In this document: positions 59,163 to 64,000 of the stretch, in pieces
Layout of the letters: each line of letters begins with the position of its first letter
Numbering within the stretch: position 1 is the first letter of the stretch
Assembly: GCA_965206315.1 (NCBI GenBank)
Contig: OZ242210.1
Coordinates: 2,046,001 to 2,110,000, forward strand
Direction of reading: 5' to 3'
From: Bin16 sp965206315
GTDB lineage: Bacteria > Chloroflexota > Dehalococcoidia > Lucifugimonadales > Australimonadaceae
DNA length: 64,000 nucleotides
Notes under the pieces: model-generated
Seen by the model: the letters and a program-made list of their open reading frames with translations, nothing else
Databases searched by the model: none
What the model was told of the DNA's origin: nothing
Program-made: the position numbers and the translations under genes

Positions 59163-61195
59163 ACAGGAATGATTCGAACGAAAGGGAGATGGAGCGCCTG
59201 CTCGAGGAACACTTCTCCTCCCGAGCAGCCAACGTCCCACCGACGCCCGATCTCTGGGGGCTGCTGGAGAGCCGTCTCGGCGAGCAGGACCCCAAACCGC
59301 TCTGGGCGGTGCTCCGCGACATCGGAACACCGGTGGACGGGTTCCGGTTTGCGCCCGCACTTGCTGCGACGGCGGCAGTGGCGGTCGTCGCGGTGGCCGG
59401 CGGGTCGGTGTGGTTCGCGGTCGGAAATGTCGACAGCTTCGGCGTGGCGAGTGAGCCCCCGGTACCCGCGGTTGTGCCGCTCGTTGGGACGCCCACACCC
59501 ATGCCCGCGATGATGGAGGCGGCCGGCGCCCGGGACTCCGCCGGAGCGGCAGGTCCGGAAGAGGCCGACGACGCATCAGGCGCTCCCGGCTCGCCGGGCA
59601 TACCGGGCGTCCCCGGAGTGGATGGCGAGCAGTACCGTGCGGCGCCGACTCCGACTCCTATGGCGATGATGGAGAGTGCTCCGGCGCCCACCACGGTTCC
59701 CGCGCCGCCAACAGCGACGCCCGCGCCGCAGGCGATGACGGAGAGCGCGGCAGAGTCGCCGGAGGAGCGCTCGACCGGCCAGCCGGGTGTGACGACGTTC
59801 CAGGACTACGAGAGGCAGCCGCTCACCGAGGCGCGGGAGGACAACGTGTCCACGTTCAGCCTGGACACCGATCGCACGTCGTTCCAGCTGGCGCTGAACT
59901 GGGCGCGTGCGGGCTACGAGGTGGACCCCGCGTCGGTACGAGCGGAAGAGTGGGTGAACGCCTTCGACTACGGCTACGCCGCCCCCACGGCCAGCGACCG
60001 GTTCACCATCACGTCCGACCTCATCGCGCACCCGCTGGACAGCGGCAGGTACATGGCGCGCGTGGCGTTCAACGCCCCTGAGGTGGCGCAGTACGGCCCG
60101 CTCAACGTGACGCTGGTGCTCGACGCCTCCGGGTCGATGCGCGAGGGCAACCGTGTTGCCATAGCTCGCGAGGCCGCTGAAGCGATCCGCCGCAGCCTCG
60201 ATGCGGACGACCGCATATCGGTCGTGCACTTCACCACCGAGGTGCTCCACCAGTACACGGTCAAGTACGCCTCACCGGACGACCATGCGGTCATCAACTC
60301 CATCGCCCGGCTCGCGCCGCACAACAGCACCAACGTGCAGGCCGGGCTGGACCTCGGCGTGCAGTACGCGGACACCATGCGGCGGGAGCGCCCGGACGCC
60401 CTCAACTACGTCATCCTGATGTCCGACGGCGTGGCGAACGTGGACGCCACCGACCCGTTCGCCATCCTCGAGGCCACGTCGGCGCCGGACGGCGCGAACT
60501 CGCTCCGGCTCATCACCGTGGGCGTCGGCATCGAGAACTACAACGACCACCTGCTGGAGCAGCTGGCGCAGCACGGCAACGGCTGGTACCGCTACCTGTT
60601 CGACGAAGAGCAGGCGCGCGCGACGTTCCGCCGCGACAACTGGCTGGCGCTTGCATCGCCGGTCGCCGATCAGACGCGCGCGCAGGTCACGTGGAACGCG
60701 GACGCGGTGCGCGCGTGGCGCATCGTCGGCTACGAGAACCGCGTTACGTCCGCCGAGTCGTTCACGCAGGACCGCAAGGAGTTCGCTGAGGTCTACTCGG
60801 GCGCGGCGACGACGGTCTTCTACGAACTGGAGCTGCACGACGACTTCCATCAGCAAGCTGCACTGGGACAGGTGGAGCTGCGCTGGGTGGAGCCGGAGAG
60901 CGGCCGCGGTTGGAGCCAGAGCACGGACGTTGTGAGCAGCGGCAGGGTGGACGCCGCGTACGCGGACCCGCTGCTGTCGTTCGGGGCGGTCGTAGCACTG
61001 ACGGCGGACAGGTACAGCGCGCTCCACGGCTTCCGGGACGTCAGCCATGACCTGTGGACACTGCAAGGCCTCGTGGACGGCCTGCGGAACGAGCTGGGGC
61101 ACTTGGCGGCGTTCAACGACTTCGCGTTCGTGATGGAAGCGCTGCTCAGGAGCGTCCAGTACGTTCCGCCGGACGACTCGGGCTACAGCAGGTAG
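59159..61195 (+). CDS. transmembrane von Willebrand A (YfbK-like) protein with anti-sigma-like N-terminus
   Basis: A 678-residue protein in clear segments. Residues 1-60 are cytoplasmic and helical (MERLLEEHFSSRAANVPPTP then DLWGLLESRL), resembling anti-sigma N-termini. Residues 66-88 form one membrane helix. Residues 95-210 are an outer low-complexity linker with PTPMPAMMEA units and a six-triplet collagen-like run (GAPGSPGIPGVPGVDGEQ, 141-158). Residues 225-300 are the YfbK/vWF N-domain (STFSLDTDRTSFQLAL). A VWA domain follows with a full MIDAS (D322-A-S-G-S326), then a C-terminal DUF3520-like domain. Coupling to the sigma gene suggests it controls that factor by sensing an external ligand or stress. 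Confidence 0.88.
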   Translation: MNRNDSNEREMERLLEEHFSSRAANVPPTPDLWGLLESRLGEQDPKPLWAVLRDIGTPVDGFRFAPALAATAAVAVVAVAGGSVWFAVGNVDSFGVASEPPVPAVVPLVGTPTPMPAMMEAAGARDSAGAAGPEEADDASGAPGSPGIPGVPGVDGEQYRAAPTPTPMAMMESAPAPTTVPAPPTATPAPQAMTESAAESPEERSTGQPGVTTFQDYERQPLTEAREDNVSTFSLDTDRTSFQLALNWARAGYEVDPASVRAEEWVNAFDYGYAAPTASDRFTITSDLIAHPLDSGRYMARVAFNAPEVAQYGPLNVTLVLDASGSMREGNRVAIAREAAEAIRRSLDADDRISVVHFTTEVLHQYTVKYASPDDHAVINSIARLAPHNSTNVQAGLDLGVQYADTMRRERPDALNYVILMSDGVANVDATDPFAILEATSAPDGANSLRLITVGVGIENYNDHLLEQLAQHGNGWYRYLFDEEQARATFRRDNWLALASPVADQTRAQVTWNADAVRAWRIVGYENRVTSAESFTQDRKEFAEVYSGAATTVFYELELHDDFHQQAALGQVELRWVEPESGRGWSQSTDVVSSGRVDAAYADPLLSFGAVVALTADRYSALHGFRDVSHDLWTLQGLVDGLRNELGHLAAFNDFAFVMEALLRSVQYVPPDDSGYSR

Positions 61196-61200
61196 GGAGG

Positions 61201-61485
61201 CTAGAAGCGTGTGCGTGCAAAGATGCTGGCCGAGACGGTGGTCACCAGCGCAGCGACGATCCAGGCGAGGGTGGAGGCGGCGCTCACGGTGACGCTGGCG
61301 AGCATACCCACCACGCCGCTGCTTCCGAGCGCGAGCTCGAACGGGGCGTCGGCTACCCAGTGCCCGACGAGGTTACGGCGCGGGTCGACACGGTCATAAT
61401 GCGCGAGGAGTCTTCCTCCATACTCCCGAACGTGCAGACCGTCCGGCCCGCGCCACTGCCGCGTAGCGCCGAACAGCCAGCCCAT
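61201..61485 (-). CDS. small membrane protein, probably the 3' part of a frameshifted gene
   Basis: A 94-residue frame from the ATG at 61485, preceded by GAGGAAA. The N-terminal part is soluble and aromatic-rich (RQWRGPDGLHVREYGGRLL); the C-terminus has one or two membrane segments (SSGVVGMLASVTVSAASTLAWIVAAL). The same frame continues upstream with protein-like residues (EAILHKHSYGSEFAIEQL) but without a start codon, while a neighbouring frame begins MKVDELRER at 61592. Restoring one base near 61567-61570 would join them into a 130-residue protein. I do not recognise the family. Confidence 0.55.
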   Translation of the reverse strand: MGWLFGATRQWRGPDGLHVREYGGRLLAHYDRVDPRRNLVGHWVADAPFELALGSSGVVGMLASVTVSAASTLAWIVAALVTTVSASIFARTRF

Positions 61486-61658
61486 CGAGGTTTCCTCACA
61501 GCCATCAGGGAGTTGCTCGATCGCGAACTCTGAACCGTAAGAGTGCTTGTGCAGAATGGCTTCACCCTTTCTCTTAACTCATCCACTTTCATTGTACGCC
61601 TGCCCACACGGTCTGGATGCGAGCGAACGGTTGACCGGACATCAACGACGCCCGTGAT

Positions 61659-62396
61659 TCACACGCGCTCCGGCCACTCACGTAGCAGCCTTCCGCAGCC
61701 GTCGGCGCTCGACGGGAGCCGGTGGCCGAGCAGCGACGTGATGTGCCAGAACATCGCGGGGTTGCTGGCGACGACCGGAACGCCGAGGTCGGTTTCCAGT
61801 CGTTCGACGGTGAGCAGCGGGTTGAGCGGGGCGCCTTGGAAGTAGACCGCGTCCACGTCCGGCGACTTCTCGAATGCGTCGACGGCGAGGCGGTAGACCT
61901 CGTCCGCGCTCTTGCGCTCCGTGGAGGTGACGTCCTCGCGGCTGGTGTCTGTACGGTTCGTTTCGGGCACGGTGACGTCCAGCCCCTGGTCGGTCAGGAA
62001 CGCGCGCAGCATCGCATTCAGGCCGTCATCGAAGGGGGTGAGCAGCAGGATGCGGCTCGCGCCGAACGCCTTGACCGCCGCCGCCCCGGACTCCAGTGCC
62101 GTTGTGGCCGGGATGTTCAACTGGCCGCGCAACTGCTCCACGTGCTCCGGGTTCTGCACCTGCATCGGCGCGCCCATGAGCGCGATGCCGTCCCAGCCAT
62201 GCTCCGCGACGAGGGCGGTGGTGCGGGCGATGTGCTCGCGCGTCTTGCCTGCCAGGTCGTAGAGCGAGTTCTGCCAGAGATTCAGCGGGATTATCTGCAC
62301 GTCGGCCTCTTCCGGCATGAGACGCAGGAAGTCGTCGTAGTGGGTGCTGTGACCCCGCGAGTTCGCGCTGAGGAATCCGAGACTTACCGTGGCCAT
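61659..62396 (-). CDS. aspartate/glutamate racemase-superfamily protein lacking both catalytic cysteines
   Basis: A 245-residue protein of the Asp/Glu racemase, maleate isomerase and arylmalonate decarboxylase fold (LGFLSANSRG at the N-terminus, IALMGAPMQVQNP, SRILLLTPFDDGLN, AVYFQGAPLNPLLTVERLE). In active relatives a cysteine occurs in one or both of the segments that here read LMGAPMQ and YFQGAPLNP; neither has one. The only Cys is near the C-terminus (ADGCGRLL). It may be a lyase-type or non-catalytic variant. A CAAGGAGG site lies 5-6 nt before the ATG. Confidence 0.8.
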   Translation of the reverse strand: MATVSLGFLSANSRGHSTHYDDFLRLMPEEADVQIIPLNLWQNSLYDLAGKTREHIARTTALVAEHGWDGIALMGAPMQVQNPEHVEQLRGQLNIPATTALESGAAAVKAFGASRILLLTPFDDGLNAMLRAFLTDQGLDVTVPETNRTDTSREDVTSTERKSADEVYRLAVDAFEKSPDVDAVYFQGAPLNPLLTVERLETDLGVPVVASNPAMFWHITSLLGHRLPSSADGCGRLLREWPERV

Positions 62397-62460
62397 GGTA
62401 CGCCTCCTTGCACAAGCCCGGTGAGGATGAGGACAGGACGCCGGATGAACGGCGTTGGAC

Positions 62461-62537
<77 letters not shown>

Positions 62538-62547
62538 ACGCTCTTTC

Positions 62548-62577
62548 AGGGTAGGGGACGCGGCGCTGCCTCGTCAA
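62548..62577 (-). promoter_or_regulatory. tRNA-Lys promoter
   Basis: Minus-strand TTGACG (62572-62577), 18 nt, TACCCT (62548-62553), ending about 10 nt before the mature tRNA 5' end. The geometry is the same as in the SBP promoters. Confidence 0.5.
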
Positions 62578-62614
62578 CGCGGAAGCCGCGGAAGCGCAGG
62601 GCGTGTGCAGGTTC

Positions 62615-62642
62615 TATAATCCCCCCGCCGCGCCCGGCGCGG
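62615..62642 (+). promoter_or_regulatory. -10 TATAAT and start-site palindrome of the had-like operon
   Basis: A perfect TATAAT (62615-62620) is followed by CCGCGCC-C-GGCGCGG (62628-62642), which falls at the predicted transcript start and could be an operator or a 5' stem. The ATG is at 62661. Confidence 0.45.
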
Positions 62643-62660
62643 CCCGGGAAGCACAAAGAC

Positions 62661-63056
62661 ATGGACCTCAACACGCTCGAACCCGGCCACGCACTGGTCG
62701 ACCGGGAGATAGTCATTACCTCCGCGATGGTTGGCGCCTACACGCAGGCCGTGGGTGACGGCAACACACTCTACGCAGATGAAGGGCTCGTGCCGCCGAT
62801 GGCCGTGGCTGCGTTGGTGATGGCCGAGGCGATGGATGCCGTGAGCCTGCCCGCGGGGACGGTGCACACTGGACAGGAGCTGACGTTCTCCCGCCCCGTC
62901 GCCATGGACTCGGCGGTGCGCTGCTCCGCGACCGTCGCGGCGAACAGCGTGCGGCGCGGGACGCGCTTCCTCACGCTGGACCTGCGCGGCGAGTTGGACG
63001 GCCAAGCGGCGGTGGAGGGCAGGGCGGCGCTCGCCGTCCCGGAGGTTGAGGAATGA
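62661..63056 (+). CDS. hot-dog dehydratase-like protein, HadA-type subunit
   Basis: A 131-residue hot-dog fold protein resembling the non-catalytic partner (HadA, FAS1-type N-terminal dehydratase) of heterodimeric (3R)-hydroxyacyl-ACP dehydratases. VGDGNTLYADE occupies the place of the catalytic D-x4-H segment but has no His. The following gene, overlapping by 4 bp, carries the catalytic residues. This matches the HadA-HadB gene order known from mycobacteria. Alternatively the pair is a (R)-enoyl-CoA hydratase. Confidence 0.82.
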   Translation: MDLNTLEPGHALVDREIVITSAMVGAYTQAVGDGNTLYADEGLVPPMAVAALVMAEAMDAVSLPAGTVHTGQELTFSRPVAMDSAVRCSATVAANSVRRGTRFLTLDLRGELDGQAAVEGRAALAVPEVEE

Positions 63057-63445
63057 CCGGCGCGCCGGAGAGCCTGCAGCCGGTGGAGCGCGGCATCACG
63101 CAGGAGCAGTTGGTACAGTATGCGGACGCCAGCGGCGACCACAACCCGTTGCACTTGGACGAGGAGTTCGCGCGCGGGACGCCGTACGGCAGGACCATCG
63201 CGCACGGTATGCTCGTGCTGGCGCTGGTGTCGGAATTGATGACGCGCTCGTTCGGCGAAGCGTGGCTGCGCGGCGGAAGGCTGAAGACGCGCTTCCGTGC
63301 GCCTGTCTTCCCGGGCGAAACTGTGTGCGCGAGCGGAAAGCTGAAAGCGTCGGACGGCGCCACTGCCACCTACGAGGTGTCGGTGGCGAACCAGGACGGC
63401 GAGAACGTGATCACAGGCGACGCATCGGTGGCGCTGAACGCCTGA
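63053..63445 (+). CDS. MaoC-like dehydratase, HadB-type catalytic subunit
   Basis: A 130-residue MaoC hot-dog dehydratase. The hydratase-2 motif is intact: YADASGDHNPLHLDEEFAR supplies the catalytic Asp and His, followed by RTIAHGMLVLALVSEL. It starts ATG within the previous gene's stop (ATGA) and is followed 18 bp later by plsX, so a role in fatty-acid or acyl-chain elongation feeding phospholipid synthesis is likely. Confidence 0.88.
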   Translation: MTGAPESLQPVERGITQEQLVQYADASGDHNPLHLDEEFARGTPYGRTIAHGMLVLALVSELMTRSFGEAWLRGGRLKTRFRAPVFPGETVCASGKLKASDGATATYEVSVANQDGENVITGDASVALNA

Positions 63446-63463
63446 CCGGCGGAGGAACAGAAC

Positions 63464-64000
63464 TTGGCGAAGTACACGATCGCATTGGACGCGATGGGCG
63501 GTGACCTCGCTCCTGCCGTTCCGGTAGAGGCTGCAGTCATCGCGGCGCGCGAGTACGACGCGGCGATAGCGCTCGTGGGCGACGAGGCGGCTGTCACGGC
63601 GGAGCTTGCGAAGCACGACGCGAGCGGCCTGCCGGTGCAGGTCGTGCCGTCCGAGGGCGTCGTCTCCGAGGATGAGGCCCCGGCGCGCGCGCTGCTCAGC
63701 AAACCGCGGGCGTCTATCGCCGTTGCGGTGGGGATGGTGAAGGCGGGGCAGGCGCACGCCGCCATCAGCATGGGCTCGACGGGCGGGACGATGGCTGCCG
63801 CTGTCCTGGCGCTGGGGATGTTCCCGGGACTGGAGCGTCCGACGCTCGGCGGGCCGTTCATCGGACTCGCGCCGGAGACAACGATCATCGACCTCGGTGC
63901 GAACGTGGACTGCAAGCCTGCGCAGATGCTCAGTTTCGGCGCGCTCGGGGCATCGTTCGAACGCATCTACCATGGCAAGGAGTCGCCGCGGGTGGGCCTG
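63464..64000 (+). CDS. plsX: phosphate acyltransferase PlsX, N-terminal part (runs off the window)
   Basis: The first 179 codons of PlsX, which makes acyl-phosphate from acyl-ACP for phosphatidic acid synthesis. It starts at TTG (63464) behind GGAGG at 63451 and reads MAKYTIALDAMGGDLAPAVP, the hallmark PlsX N-terminus. The block AAISMGSTGGTMAAAVLALG is also typical. The frame is open to the last base, so the gene is truncated only by the window edge. Confidence 0.93.
   Translation, partial: MAKYTIALDAMGGDLAPAVPVEAAVIAAREYDAAIALVGDEAAVTAELAKHDASGLPVQVVPSEGVVSEDEAPARALLSKPRASIAVAVGMVKAGQAHAAISMGSTGGTMAAAVLALGMFPGLERPTLGGPFIGLAPETTIIDLGANVDCKPAQMLSFGALGASFERIYHGKESPRVGL

Overview
This 64 kb window is high-G+C bacterial DNA, densely packed with genes and rich in short operons joined by 4-bp or 8-bp start/stop overlaps. 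Lipoproteins with long Thr-Pro linkers, a split Mrp-type antiporter operon, many oxidative-catabolism families (Rieske oxygenase, Gfo/Idh/MocA dehydrogenase, PF04909 amidohydrolases, LLM flavoenzyme, TPP enzyme) and the DUF3090/SCO1664 pair fit a Chloroflexota (Dehalococcoidia/SAR202-like) genome. That assignment is inferred from gene content; there is no rRNA gene here to anchor it.

Layout. 1-4.4 kb: three tandem paralogous TctC-type solute-binding lipoproteins on the minus strand, each with its own near-identical promoter and its own hairpin terminator. 4.5-7.7 kb: a small unknown gene overlapping polA. 7.7-16.4 kb: an unknown minus-strand gene, then an 11-gene Mrp/MBH-like antiporter operon (E-F-G-DUF4040-MbhE-B-C-D-D-small membrane protein-D). 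16.4-18.7 kb: a divergent YchF GTPase and HemW. 18.8-25.0 kb: a catabolic island of Gfo/Idh/MocA dehydrogenase and Rieske oxygenase, convergent with amidohydrolase, NAD-dependent epimerase and a second amidohydrolase. 25.0-33.6 kb: a repeat-rich stretch with a PQQ-type beta-propeller protein, gpmA, an MFS transporter, a TPP enzyme, an LLM flavoenzyme and a lower-G+C Mrr-type restriction gene. 33.6-39.4 kb: aconitase, hisA-hisH, a methyltransferase and a second MFS transporter. 39.5-45.7 kb: selB, then asd, dapB, a fumarylacetoacetase-family gene and purA. 45.7-50.3 kb: a ROK kinase, a TreT-like glycosyltransferase with a degenerate paralogue fused head-to-tail, and a two-domain VOC protein. 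50.3-58.3 kb: ispH, a leuB-like gene with purM, an inositol-monophosphatase-family gene, SCO1664-DUF3090-prs, and nadK-nudix. 58.6-61.2 kb: an ECF sigma factor coupled to a transmembrane von Willebrand A protein. 61.2-64 kb: a possibly frameshifted small membrane protein, a racemase-family protein without its cysteines, tRNA-Lys(CTT), and HadA-like, HadB-like and plsX genes (plsX runs off the end).

The most interesting points are: the ECF sigma factor translationally coupled to a VWA protein with an anti-sigma-like N-terminus and its own candidate ECF promoter; the Mrp operon with three antiporter-type subunits and a split MrpA tail; the tandem TreT pair in which one copy has lost its active-site signature; at least five genes whose -10 hexamer lies exactly 6 nt before the start codon, implying leaderless mRNAs; a dispersed hairpin repeat family filling gene ends; and an LLM flavoenzyme whose conserved N-terminus has no ATG, GTG or TTG start.
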